Assembly: GCF_001613405.1 (NCBI RefSeq)
Contig: NZ_BDCH01000014.1
Coordinates: 488,743-552,742 of the forward strand
Direction: 5' to 3'
Source: Nocardia crassostreae
Lineage (GTDB): Bacteria; Actinomycetota; Actinomycetes; Mycobacteriales; Mycobacteriaceae
DNA: 64,000 bases
The translations under genes and the position numbers were made by a program. The notes under the pieces are model-generated. The model made no database searches. It was given only the letters and a program-made list of their open reading frames with translations, and was not told where the DNA came from. Shown in pieces: positions 7,930-16,532 of this stretch. Each line of letters starts with the position of its first letter. The first letter of the stretch is position 1.

Positions 7930-8670
7930 TCAGCCTTGGGGCAGCCGCAGCAGCGGGTTGGCGCCGACCGAGTTGTGGATGCTGAAGGTAATCCGGTCGG
8001 GACGGTAACGGTCGTCGGAGTATTCGGCGGGGGTGCCGTCCGGGGTGGTGGTGACACGGCGCTGCCGCAGCAGCGGGCTGCCGCGGCGAACGTGCAGGAG
8101 GCGGGCGTCCTGGGAGCCGGCGGCGATCGCGTCGATCAGGTGCTCGCCATAGGCGAAGATCGTGCCGATGTCCCGGCGCAGGCTCTCGGTCACCGAAACG
8201 CAGTCCGCGGGCAAACGCTCGATGTCGGCGGCGAGAAAGGGGGCATAGACCGTTCGCTCCAACAGCACCGGGGCGCCGTCGAGGAAACGCAGGCGGACGA
8301 CGTGCAGGACCTCGGCATCCGCGGCGAGCTTCAGGTGCCGGCGGTCGATATCGGTGGCGGGGCTGCGCCACTGGGACTGCACCCGGCTGGCGATTTCGTA
8401 GCCGTGGAATTGTGCCCACTGCGCGAAACTGTGCAGCTCCTCGAAGGACTGGCGGCGTTCGCTGCGCAGCACGATGCGCCGGGCCCCCTGCCGCGACCCG
8501 ATCAGTCCTTCGGCTTCCAGCAGTGCCACCGCCCGGCGCACGGTGCCGCGCGCGGCATTGAACGTCGCCATCAACTCCGCTTCCGAGGCGAGTTGAGAAC
8601 CGACGGGATACGCGCCGCCGACAATGCCCTCGCGGAGAGACTCCGCAATCTCCTCGTAGCGCCCGGGCAT
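7930..8670 (-). CDS. GntR family regulator with UTRA domain
   Basis: Transcription factor of 246 residues. The N-terminal GntR winged helix covers residues 1-70: YEEIAESLREGI, then the recognition region AEAELMATFNAARGTVRRAV in shape, and EGLIGSRQGARRIV. A UTRA (HutC-type) ligand-binding domain follows, with LLERTVYAPFLAADIERLP and a C-terminal YSDDRYRPDRITF. Such regulators sense small molecules linked to the adjacent operon. ATG 8670 has AGGAG five bases upstream. It is divergent from the ABC importer operon starting at 8882, and a 16-nt inverted repeat sits between them. Confidence 0.92.
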   Translation of the reverse strand: MPGRYEEIAESLREGIVGGAYPVGSQLASEAELMATFNAARGTVRRAVALLEAEGLIGSRQGARRIVLRSERRQSFEELHSFAQWAQFHGYEIASRVQSQWRSPATDIDRRHLKLAADAEVLHVVRLRFLDGAPVLLERTVYAPFLAADIERLPADCVSVTESLRRDIGTIFAYGEHLIDAIAAGSQDARLLHVRRGSPLLRQRRVTTTPDGTPAEYSDDRYRPDRITFSIHNSVGANPLLRLPQG

Positions 8671-8831
8671 GAGATCTCCTCTGATCCGAATTGTGCGCAG
8701 TTCAATCACAGTGCCGACTCCAGTGGCCATCCTATGGTGCGGAGAGAACCCAAGATCAAGCCGCGCAGAGTTTAAAAGTCCGTCATTCCACGTTCACCCG
8801 AGAGCACTGATTTCCTGGCAGGCTCCGCCGT

Positions 8832-8847
8832 ACTTGTTCATACAAGT
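8832..8847. promoter_or_regulatory. Inverted repeat, candidate GntR/UTRA operator
   Basis: Perfect dyad with six-base arms, ACTTGT and ACAAGT, separated by TCAT. It lies 35 nt before the importer start codon, between the divergent regulator and operon. Size and symmetry suit a HutC-type GntR dimer; the assignment is inference from position. Confidence 0.6.
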
Positions 8848-8881
8848 TATGCCAGACCACCACCCCCACCCGGGAGACAGC

Positions 8882-10024
8882 GTGAAAGCAACGCGAATTG
8901 CCGGCCTCACCGCCGGCCTCATTGTCGCGACGGCGGCCCTCGCCGGCTGCGGCGCGAAGAACGACGATGCCCGCACCACCGGCGGCGTCGATGCCGCGAC
9001 CGCTACATCCGCCGCCGACTTCGGCGGCATGGACGGGCTGATCGAGGCCGCGAAGCAGGAGGGCACACTGCACGTCATCGCGTTGCCGCCCGACTGGGCC
9101 AACTACGCGGAGGTCATTTCGACCTTCGAGGCCAAGTACGGCATCAAGATCGAGAGTGAGAATCCGGACGCCTCCTCCTCCGAGGAGATCGACGCCGTCA
9201 AAACCCGCAAGGGTCAGGACCGCGCGCCGGACGTCCTCGACATCGGTGTCGCCTACGCGCTGTCGGGCACCGAAGAAGGCCTGTTCGCGCCGTACAAGGT
9301 CGCGAACTGGGATGCGATCCCGGCGGGCATGAAGGATCCGGACGGCAACTGGTCCAACGACTACGGCGGCTACGTGTCGATCGGCTGCGACGCCGCCCGC
9401 ATCGCGGTGTGCCCGGCCTCCTTCGCCGACCTGTTGAAGCCCGAGTACAAAGGCAAGGTCGCGCTCAACGGCAATCCGACCAAATCCGGCTCGGCCTACT
9501 CCGGCGTCTTCGCGGCATCCCTCGCCAACGGCGGCTCTTTCGGCGACATCCAGCCCGGTATCGATTTCTTCGCCAAGCTGAAGCAGTCCGGCAATTTCAA
9601 TCCGGTCGAAGCCACCCCGGCCACGGTGCAGAAGGGGGAAACCCCGATCAGCATCGACTGGGACTACCTGAACGCCGGCTACGCCGAGCAGTTCAAGGAC
9701 AAGGGCGTCGATTTCAAGGTCGTGATCCCCGCCGACGCCAAGTTCGCCAACTACTACGCCCAGGCCATCAACAAGCACGCCCCGCACCCGGCGGCGGCGC
9801 GCCTGTGGCAGGAGTTCCTCTACAGCCCCGAGGGCCAGAATCTGTGGCTCAAGGGTTATGCGCGACCGGTGCTGCTGCCGGATATGACTACCGACGGCAC
9901 CGTCGACAAGGCGCTGGCCGCCAAACTGCCCGTCGTGGAAGGCAATCCGGCCTTCCCGACTCCGGATCAGGTGACCGCGGCCAAGGACGCTCTGGCCAAG
10001 GGCTGGGACAAAGCCGTCTCCTGA
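8882..10024 (+). CDS. ABC transporter substrate-binding lipoprotein
   Basis: Extracellular solute-binding protein of 380 residues. A lipoprotein signal ends in the lipobox LAGC at about residues 19-22. The mature part has the type II periplasmic-binding fold used for Fe(III), polyamine, thiamine and phosphonate importers: EGTLHVIALPPDW, FEAKYGIKIESENP, and late WQEFLYSPEGQNLWLKG. Start GTG 8882 follows GGGAG by five bases. It overlaps the first permease gene (TGATG). The substrate cannot be fixed; the HAD phosphatase at the operon end and the UTRA regulator make a phosphorylated or phosphonate compound plausible. Confidence 0.9.
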   Translation: MKATRIAGLTAGLIVATAALAGCGAKNDDARTTGGVDAATATSAADFGGMDGLIEAAKQEGTLHVIALPPDWANYAEVISTFEAKYGIKIESENPDASSSEEIDAVKTRKGQDRAPDVLDIGVAYALSGTEEGLFAPYKVANWDAIPAGMKDPDGNWSNDYGGYVSIGCDAARIAVCPASFADLLKPEYKGKVALNGNPTKSGSAYSGVFAASLANGGSFGDIQPGIDFFAKLKQSGNFNPVEATPATVQKGETPISIDWDYLNAGYAEQFKDKGVDFKVVIPADAKFANYYAQAINKHAPHPAAARLWQEFLYSPEGQNLWLKGYARPVLLPDMTTDGTVDKALAAKLPVVEGNPAFPTPDQVTAAKDALAKGWDKAVS

Positions 10025-10917
10025 TGACAGCGGTTCCCGACAGCAAGCCGGTCCCGCGCCCGCCCCGTCCGCGGCGCGAGCGGGGCTGGCTTGCCACCGT
10101 TCCCCTCTTCGCGTTCGTCGGCTTCGCCTTCGGCCTTCCGCTCGCGGCAATCGTCCACGCCGCGTTCCGGGTGAAAGATCCGGAGACGAAGCAGACCTCG
10201 TTCGGCACCGCCAATATCTCGGCGTCGCTGCAGGACGCCTACCTCAACGCGCTGCGATCCAGTATCGAAATCTCCGCGACGGTCGCGATCCTCGGCGTGA
10301 TCTTCGGAACCCTGCTCGCGCAGGCCGTGGTCTCCTCCGGGGCGCGCCGGCTGCGCGAGTCGGTGCTGACCGCGTCGGGGGTGCTCGCCAATTTCGGTGG
10401 CGTGCCGCTCGCCTTCGCCTGGGTCGCGACGCTCGGCAATGCCAGGATGATCACCGACCTGTTCGACCTCACCGAGCGTGGCTGGAGCCTGTACAGCTTC
10501 ACCGGATTGACGGCCGCCTATCTGTATTTCTCGATTCCGCTGATGGTCTTGACGATCACCCCCGCGCTGGACGGGCTGCGTCCGCAGTGGCGGGAGGCGG
10601 CGCAGAACAACGGTGCGTCCACCTGGCAGTTCTGGCGGCATGTCGGGATTCCGGTGCTGGCGCCCGCACTGCTCGGCTGCGGTGTGCTGCTGTTCGGCGC
10701 CGCGTTCGCCGCGCACGCGGCTGCGGCGGCCATGCTCGGCACCGGCAGCACCGTCCCGCTCATCACCTTGAAGATCGCGGCGGCGCTCGGCGGTGACGTG
10801 CTGGTCGGGCACGAGAACGTGGCCTTCGCCATGAACCTCGACATGATCCTCGTGGTCGCCGTGGTGATGGCGATCTACCTTCCACTGCAACGCCGGAGCA
10901 GCCGATGGATAGCCTGA
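10024..10917 (+). CDS. ABC transporter permease 1
   Basis: Membrane-spanning subunit of 297 residues with about six hydrophobic segments. The permease EAA loop is seen in WREAAQNNGASTWQFWRHVGIPVL (about residues 193-216). The N-terminus is a basic, Pro-rich cytoplasmic tail (VPRPPRPRRERG). It begins within the stop codon of the binding-protein gene and its end overlaps the next permease by 13 nt, so all are translated together. It probably pairs with permease 2 as a heterodimer. Confidence 0.9.
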   Translation: MTAVPDSKPVPRPPRPRRERGWLATVPLFAFVGFAFGLPLAAIVHAAFRVKDPETKQTSFGTANISASLQDAYLNALRSSIEISATVAILGVIFGTLLAQAVVSSGARRLRESVLTASGVLANFGGVPLAFAWVATLGNARMITDLFDLTERGWSLYSFTGLTAAYLYFSIPLMVLTITPALDGLRPQWREAAQNNGASTWQFWRHVGIPVLAPALLGCGVLLFGAAFAAHAAAAAMLGTGSTVPLITLKIAAALGGDVLVGHENVAFAMNLDMILVVAVVMAIYLPLQRRSSRWIA

Positions 10918-11786
10918 CCGCGGCGGGCCGGCAGCGGCAGCCGAGCGTCACCCCGCCCGCCCTCGAGCGCAAGCGACACCGCCTGACCTCACGTCCCTTC
11001 GTGCTGCTGGCCGGCGCACTGTATTTCGGCGTGCCCATGCTGGCGTCGTTCCTGTTCACCGTGCTCGTGCCCGGGGACGGACCGGACAGCGGCTGGAATC
11101 CCAGCGCCTACGGGCGGATTCTCAGCGCCGACGGAATCGGCGCGAGCCTTGCGCACTCGTTGGGCCTGGCCGCGGCGACCATCGTGATCGTGCTGGGCCT
11201 GACCCTGCCCGCCATGATCGCGATCCGGCTGTCGGCGCCCCGGCTGCGGCCGGTGTTCGAGGTGCTGTGCACGCTGCCGCTGGTGGTGCCGCCGATCACC
11301 TTCGTCGCGGGCATCAAGCGGACGCTGACTTGGCAGGAGCCGCTGTCGGCGACGCCGCTGTACACCACCTTCAACGTGGTTCAGGATCCGGCGTTCCCGT
11401 TCGTCCTGGTGATCGCGTACGCGGTGCTGGCACTGCCGTTCGTGTACCGCTCCCTCGACGCCGGACTGCGCACTCTCGATCTGCGCACCCTGGTCGAGGC
11501 GGCCCGCAATCTGGGCGCGAGCTGGCCGCAGGTCGTCTTCGGGGTGCTGCTGCCGAATCTGCGCTCGGCGCTGGCCGGTGCCTGCTTCCTCACCCTCGCG
11601 CTGGTGCTCGGCGAGTACACGGTCGCGGCCCTGCTCAACTATCAGACATACCCGGTGTGGATCGTGTGGAGCTCCGGAGTCGACCCGCAGCTGTCCGTCG
11701 CCGTCTCGATCTTCAGTTTGGCGCTCACCTGGATGCTGCTACTGGCCTTGTCGACGGCCGGGGCACGCCGGAAGGAATCGGCATGA
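10905..11786 (+). CDS. ABC transporter permease 2
   Basis: Second membrane subunit, 293 residues, six predicted helices. The EAA loop is VEAARNLGASWPQVVFGVLL at about residues 198-217. It belongs to the same permease class as its neighbour (CysU/PotB-type). The start ATG 10905 overlaps the upstream gene, and its TGA overlaps the ATPase start (ATGA). No separate ribosome site is needed given the coupling. Confidence 0.9.
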   Translation: MDSLTAAGRQRQPSVTPPALERKRHRLTSRPFVLLAGALYFGVPMLASFLFTVLVPGDGPDSGWNPSAYGRILSADGIGASLAHSLGLAAATIVIVLGLTLPAMIAIRLSAPRLRPVFEVLCTLPLVVPPITFVAGIKRTLTWQEPLSATPLYTTFNVVQDPAFPFVLVIAYAVLALPFVYRSLDAGLRTLDLRTLVEAARNLGASWPQVVFGVLLPNLRSALAGACFLTLALVLGEYTVAALLNYQTYPVWIVWSSGVDPQLSVAVSIFSLALTWMLLLALSTAGARRKESA

Positions 11787-12829
11787 CCACATCGATCACA
11801 CCCGCCCGTGTCGAATTCGCGGGCCTGCGGCGGGATTTCGGCGGCACCGTCGCCCTGGACGGACTGGATCTGGCGATCGAGCCCGGTGAGCTGATGGCGC
11901 TGCTCGGCCCGTCCGGCTGCGGGAAGACCACCGCGCTGCGCTGTGTCGCGGGTTTCGAGCATCCGGATTCGGGCGCGGTGCTCATCGACGGCAAGGACAT
12001 CACCGGTATTCCCGCCAACCGGCGGGACGCAGGCATGGTGTTCCAGTCCTACAGCCTGTTCCCCAATCTGACCGCGCGCGAGAACGTGGCCTTCGGACTG
12101 CGTATGCGGAAGGTCAAGTCTCGAGAGCGGCGCGCACGGGCCGACGAGCTGCTCGAACTCATCGGACTGCCGCACCTGACCGACCGCTACCCGCATCAGA
12201 TGTCCGGTGGTCAACAGCAGCGCATCGCCTTGGCGCGGGCCCCGGCGCTGCGACCGCGGGTGCTGCTGCTGGACGAACCGCTGTCCGCGCTCGACGCCAA
12301 GGTGCGCACGGCGCTGCGGGACGAGATCCGTCGACTGCAACTCTCCCTCGGCATCACCGCCATCTTCGTGACCCACGATCAAGAGGAGGCGTTGTCCATG
12401 TCCGACCGTGTGGCCGTGATGAAGGACGGGCGGGTCGAACAGTGCGCTAAACCGGCCGAACTGTACGACTCGCCTACCACGGCCTTCGTGGCCGAATTCG
12501 TCGGCACGATGAGCCGGATACCCGGGCGCCTCACAGGTGAGAAGGTCGAAGTGCTCGGACAGCGGCTGCCGGTGCGCGGCAACGCACCCGCGGAGTCGAC
12601 GGTCGACGTGCTGGCGCGACCGGAAGAAGTGCTGGTGACCGCCGCGGGCGATGCGACGATCGTCTCGACCTCGTTCCGGGGCGCGCTGACGCGGGTCGAC
12701 CTGGTACTGCCGGACGGGACGCTGGTCAAAGCCGATGTCGCCACCCGCGACGCCGCCGAACTGACGCCCGGCGCTGCGGCGTCGGTGCGCCTGCGCGAGC
12801 ACCCGGTCCTGGTGGCCGCGTGCGCGTGA
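11783..12829 (+). CDS. ABC transporter ATPase (PotA/PhnT type)
   Basis: Cytoplasmic ATPase of 348 residues that energises the two permeases. Walker A GPSGCGKTT lies near residues 39-47, the Q-loop is in FQSYSLFPNLT, the ABC signature is MSGGQQQRIALARA, Walker B is VLLLDEPLSALD, and the H-loop is THDQEEAL. A C-terminal TOBE-like domain (about 240-348) is typical of importers for polyamines, iron or 2-aminoethylphosphonate. Start ATG 11783 with GGAAGGA upstream overlaps permease 2 by 4 nt. Confidence 0.94.
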   Translation: MTTSITPARVEFAGLRRDFGGTVALDGLDLAIEPGELMALLGPSGCGKTTALRCVAGFEHPDSGAVLIDGKDITGIPANRRDAGMVFQSYSLFPNLTARENVAFGLRMRKVKSRERRARADELLELIGLPHLTDRYPHQMSGGQQQRIALARAPALRPRVLLLDEPLSALDAKVRTALRDEIRRLQLSLGITAIFVTHDQEEALSMSDRVAVMKDGRVEQCAKPAELYDSPTTAFVAEFVGTMSRIPGRLTGEKVEVLGQRLPVRGNAPAESTVDVLARPEEVLVTAAGDATIVSTSFRGALTRVDLVLPDGTLVKADVATRDAAELTPGAAASVRLREHPVLVAACA

Positions 12830-13488
12830 TCCCCCGAGCCGTTCTCTTCGATATGGACGGCACGCTCGTGGACACCGAATCCCTCTGGTGGGAGGTGGTG
12901 CTGCTCGTCGCGGCCGAGGGTGGATACCGCCTCATACCGGAGGATTCCGTCCATGTCACGGGTGCGTCCGTAGCGGACGTCGCCGTTTTCCTGTCCGCCC
13001 GGACCACCGCGTCCACGGCGGCGCTGACCCACCGCCTCGACGACGCCTTCTGCGAGGCGGTCTCATCCGGAGTCGCGATACGCCCCGGCGCACTACGCCT
13101 GCTCGACCTCCTGGCATCCGCCGAGATCCCGATCGGACTCGTCACTGCCTCCCCCCGCCGCGTGGTCACCCACGTCCTGCGCACCGTCGGCGCCGACCGC
13201 TTCGACGTGACAGTCGCCGCCGAAGACTCACCGCGGAACAAACCACACCCCGACCCCTACCTGACCGCACTGACCCGACTGGGCCTGCGCCCCGAATCCT
13301 GTGTCGCCATCGAGGATTCACTCACCGGCGTAGCCTCCGCCGAAGCCGCCGACTGCCACGTCCTGGCAGTCCCGTCCGTTCTGCCGATCCCGGAGGCGCC
13401 CGGCCGTCTGGTCAGATCAAGCCTCGAACAGGTCGACGTGCTCACCCTCGGCGGCATGCTCGCCGACCCCGCTCCGAACCCGAACTGA
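12826..13488 (+). CDS. HAD family hydrolase / phosphatase
   Basis: Haloacid-dehalogenase phosphatase of about 220 residues. Motif I is DMDGTLVDTE with the nucleophilic Asp and acid Asp, motif II is the Thr/Ser of VTASPRR, motif III is the Lys in NKPHPDPYL, and motif IV is IEDSLTG. The cap is the small helical type of beta-phosphoglucomutase-like enzymes. The catalytic Lys expected in phosphonoacetaldehyde hydrolase is not evident, so that name is avoided. GTG 12826 overlaps the ATPase stop (GTGA); GTG 12820 is an alternative. As the last gene of the importer operon it probably dephosphorylates the imported compound. Confidence 0.9.
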   Translation: MIPRAVLFDMDGTLVDTESLWWEVVLLVAAEGGYRLIPEDSVHVTGASVADVAVFLSARTTASTAALTHRLDDAFCEAVSSGVAIRPGALRLLDLLASAEIPIGLVTASPRRVVTHVLRTVGADRFDVTVAAEDSPRNKPHPDPYLTALTRLGLRPESCVAIEDSLTGVASAEAADCHVLAVPSVLPIPEAPGRLVRSSLEQVDVLTLGGMLADPAPNPN

Positions 13489-13513
13489 GGGGTGCCGCTC
13501 CCCCAGCGCCCAC

Positions 13514-13600
13514 GGCCTGCGGGCCACCAATGGATGGGTGCTGGAAAAGGTCGAGGGCATGGCCATCGCCGGCAACGGCGAAGTGATCCAACCGAAATGA
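13514..13600 (+). pseudogene. Fragment of an esterase-like phytase family protein
   Basis: A short open stretch decodes to GLRATNGWVLEKVEGMAIAG and a further NGEVIQPK before TGA. The phrase NGW..KVEG.A...NG matches the C-terminal part of the 'esterase-like activity of phytase' family, where the segment normally continues into a TDNDG region. No start or domain body is present. It is probably the tail left by a deletion next to the phosphatase operon. Recognition rests on a short motif. Confidence 0.4.
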
Positions 13601-13603
13601 GGG

Positions 13604-13637
13604 GAGAGGCGGCGGACCCGTCGGTCCGCCGCCTCTC
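13604..13637 (+). terminator. Strong hairpin terminator of the ABC importer operon
   Basis: Perfect 15-bp stem (left arm GAGAGGCGGCGGACC at 13604-13618, right arm 13623-13637) with a four-base loop CGTC. There is no T run, which is common for actinobacterial terminators. It sits 4 nt after the phytase-like remnant and separates the plus-strand operon from the minus-strand channel remnant, so it may serve both strands. Confidence 0.85.
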
Positions 13638-13700
13638 GCGTCCATTGCCGGTCGCCGGACGTAAGGCTCGTCCGACCACGCCGCACGACGATGATCGGCG

Positions 13701-14470
13701 CTACCGCAGAGCGCCGCCTTCACGGGTACCGACGGTCAGTACGTCCTCCGTGTCGTCCGCTCCGATCGTGGCCCCGGGCCGAGGAGCGCCCGGAGACTCC
13801 GACGGCCGTTCTCGGGTCAGGCTGCGTTCCACATCGTCGAGGCGATTGCTGATGCCGCGCAACAGTTCCAGCAATTCGCGACGCTCGCCACGGATCTGCT
13901 GTTCCAGGGCTTCGTGGTCGGCCCGCTGATCCTGATCGTGCACCTCCTGGGTCGCGCTGACGATGACCGCGATGAACAGATTCAGGACGATGAAGCTGGA
14001 CAGCAGGATGAACGGCACGAAATACAGCCAGGCGTACGAGTATTCCGCCATGACGGGGCGGGCCATTCCCTCCGACCAGCCCCCCAGCGTCATGATCTGG
14101 AACAGGCTGTAGACGCTGCGTCCCAGCGTGCCGAACCAGTTCGGGAAGCGCTGGCCGAACATCTCGGTGCCGATGACGGCGAACACGTAGAAGATGAGCG
14201 CCAGCAGCGCCGCCGACCACCCGATGCCCGATAGCGCGATGACCAGCGAATCCACCAGCATGCGCAGACGCCGCACGGTCGACAGCAACCGCATCACCCG
14301 CAAGACCCGCAGTGTGCGCAGCATCGACAACGGTCCGACGGCGGGCACCAGCGAGATTGCGATGATGACGAAGTCGAAGACGTTCCACCCGGAGCGGAAG
14401 AACCGAGGCCCATGCGCGATCAGTTTGATCAGCAGCTCGACGACGAAGAATTCTCCGGGATCTTGGCACA
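13701..14470 (-). pseudogene. 5'-truncated voltage-gated (NaChBac-type) ion channel
   Basis: The frame encodes the end of S2, S3, the S4 voltage sensor (arginine every third residue in LRTLRVLRVMRLL), S5, the pore with TLGGWSEG, S6 (FIVLNLFIAVIV) and a coiled-coil tail of Gln/Glu/Arg-rich helices. Coding homology continues upstream of the first in-frame start (GTG 14348) through NVFDFVIIAISL and FFVVELLIKLI to about 14455. S1 and most of S2 are missing and no start precedes the next stop near 14510. The filter has Gly where NaChBac has Glu-Ser. I read it as a broken channel gene. Confidence 0.8.
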
Positions 14471-14739
14471 GCGGATCAATTGTGTCGACACACGAGCAAG
14501 CCTGACCCCACGCGGTGAGAAGGAGCCGACGTCACGCCATAACGAATCACTGTGCGGCTGAACCATATCCGAGATTCATGGACCGAAACATTGTCCGGCA
14601 CTCCGCATACCGATTCGACTGGTCATTCGCTGGCAGCAACTCCTGCGCGCGTTCTCACTGTCTGCCGTCCGCCGCGGAAGGGATACGCGATGACGAGGCC
14701 CAGCCCTTCCTCCGAATGACGACTCCGGGGCCGTGACGT

Positions 14740-15273
14740 TCAGCGTGCGACAGTGCCTACACCAACGAGTTCGCAGGAGCGCTCCCATGCGCGCGTCCGA
14801 AGGCTTGTGTCCCGCAATGCGCGCGGTCGCGGCAGAAACCGCATGCCGGGTGTGGCAGTGAAGAATTCGCCGGACACGTTGACGAGTTCGGGGTCGCACA
14901 CAAGCCTCGTCCCGAGTCTTGCTCCGTGACGAGCAGGTCGAACAATGCGGATTCGAGCACCCGCGCTCGTGATCAGACGGCCCGTTCGGCTGTCAGCGGC
15001 CACACCGGTATCCGGCAGACCGGGACAAAAGCAATTTACGGTGATACCAGTGCGAGCAAGCCGCCGCGCCAGTTCCTGGGTGAACAAGATGTTCAGCAAT
15101 TTGGTGCGCCCGTACTGCCGCTGACCGGTTAGCGGATTGTACCGGAACGCAGCACCGATGGTGTCCGGATTCAGGCGACCGGCGATGCGGTGTGCTTCGG
15201 ATGCGGTAACGACGATTCGTCCTGGCGCCCGCATCCAGTCGAGCAGGACCCTCGGAGATGCGATGTCCGACAA
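14740..15273 (-). pseudogene. C-terminal remnant of a short-chain dehydrogenase
   Basis: The frame encodes only the second half of an SDR of the retinol-dehydrogenase-like type: the catalytic Ser strand PGRIVVTASEAH, the active-site YGRTK, and FCPGLPDTG. The N-terminal Rossmann glycine motif and roughly the first 110 residues are absent because another gene starts on the opposite strand at 15263. The region after residue 110 aligns poorly (ARIRIVRPARHGAR), so further damage is likely. It is not expected to be functional. Confidence 0.7.
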
Positions 15274-15793
15274 ACAGTTCAGCTACGCGCCAGTACTCCG
15301 TATCGACGCCTACGGAGCGCTGACCGAGCGGCAGGAACGACACCTGCTGGAGGCCGCACCGTTGACCGACACCCCAGAAACCAGCCTGGCGTGGAAGATT
15401 CGTCGATCCGATGACCTCGTCGGTATCGCGCTGCACTACGCGGGCGAGAAACCTTCCGACGCGGAGATCGCCCACTGCCGCCGTCTGGTCCGTGCTGCGG
15501 TACACGCAGCCGGACTGGAGATTCTGCGCGTAGACCCACCCGGAACAGTCGAAGACCTTTCGCCCCTTCACATCCCAGACGGCGATGCCCGGGACTGGCC
15601 GGGAGATACCTGGAACCTACCCTACGAAACACTGGACGAGTTGCGCTTCCACCTCGATCTACGCTCGGGCGACCCTGCCGACATTCAACAATTCCGGTTG
15701 CGCGAGTTCATGACCCTCCGAATATGGCAGACTGCCCCGACCACGCTCAAGCAAGAAGTCCAGCGCTATCTCGCTGGTCTCGACCACGATTGA
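15263..15793 (+). CDS. Hypothetical protein
   Basis: Protein of 176 residues that I do not recognise. It begins MSDKQFSYAPVLRIDAYG and has no signal peptide or membrane helix. The composition is acidic with several aromatic residues (a WPGDTWNLPYETLDEL stretch near residue 115), consistent with a soluble cytoplasmic protein. Start ATG 15263 has GGAG five bases upstream. It overlaps the end of the SDR remnant on the other strand and stands alone. Confidence 0.8.
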   Translation: MSDKQFSYAPVLRIDAYGALTERQERHLLEAAPLTDTPETSLAWKIRRSDDLVGIALHYAGEKPSDAEIAHCRRLVRAAVHAAGLEILRVDPPGTVEDLSPLHIPDGDARDWPGDTWNLPYETLDELRFHLDLRSGDPADIQQFRLREFMTLRIWQTAPTTLKQEVQRYLAGLDHD

Positions 15794-15921
15794 CCGGTCA
15801 GGGGACACCACCGCACAGCGATCGGACCATGAGGTCGCACTGGCGACCGTCCAAATCCCGCTATGAGGCTTCTACAGCATCCGTCAACGCCAGCCGACCA
15901 CCAAACAGGGGAGGACACCGG

Positions 15922-16386
15922 TCAGAGCACGTGGGCCAGCACGATGTCGGCGACCTGTGTGACCGGCACCGTTGTCACGACTTCGAGGGTGGCGGCTTCT
16001 CGGAGCAAGGGCTCGACAGTTTCCACAAACTCGAGCGTCTCGGCCAACTCGGCCGGGTCCTTCCCATAAGGATTGCTCGTGCGCGTCTTCAATCGTTCGA
16101 CGAGGACCTCGGCCGGAGCGCTGAGCAGGACGATGTGGTCGAAACGAGGGTAGAACACGGTCTGGTTGCGTGTCGTGCCCTGCACGAACAACACCCCGCT
16201 CGATTCCGGATCAGCCTGGGACAACAGTGCGTCGATCGTGTCCTCGCGCCACAACCTCTCGCCGTCGATCATCTGGCGATAGCCGCCATAGTCGGTATCG
16301 ACGGTCCGATAGCCACGTCCGGCGAGTTCGTCCAGCAAGGATGACTTGCCCGCCCCTGACATGCCGGTAATCAGCACACGCTTCAC
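15922..16386 (-). CDS. P-loop ATPase / nucleoside-kinase-like protein
   Basis: Small P-loop protein of 154 residues of the shikimate/gluconate-kinase-like class. Walker A is ITGMSGAGKSS at residues 6-16. Other conserved-looking parts are GYRTVDTDYGGY, LFVQGTTRNQ and FDHIVLLSAPAEVLVERL, the last typical of adenylate-kinase-type NTPases. The substrate is unknown. The start is GTG 16386 or the adjacent GTG 16389, immediately before KRVLITG; no strong ribosome site is seen. It is a monocistronic unit. Confidence 0.85.
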   Translation of the reverse strand: MKRVLITGMSGAGKSSLLDELAGRGYRTVDTDYGGYRQMIDGERLWREDTIDALLSQADPESSGVLFVQGTTRNQTVFYPRFDHIVLLSAPAEVLVERLKTRTSNPYGKDPAELAETLEFVETVEPLLREAATLEVVTTVPVTQVADIVLAHVL

Positions 16387-16532
16387 CACCGAAACGATAG
16401 TCAGCCCCAAACCCGTTTCGGCACCAACCTGCGCTCAGGTTCACGTGCACATGTGCGTTGTCGAAGGGCTTGTTGCTGGACAACCGATGCCGCCACATCG
16501 GCGCTGACGTGACTGGCCGATCGTGGCGGGGT

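Noticed and set aside
8882..13488. Naming the importer phnSTUV/phnX for 2-aminoethylphosphonate
   Set aside because: The binding protein class also covers iron, thiamine and polyamines, and the HAD enzyme lacks an evident phosphonoacetaldehyde-hydrolase Lys. The substrate cannot be set from sequence alone.
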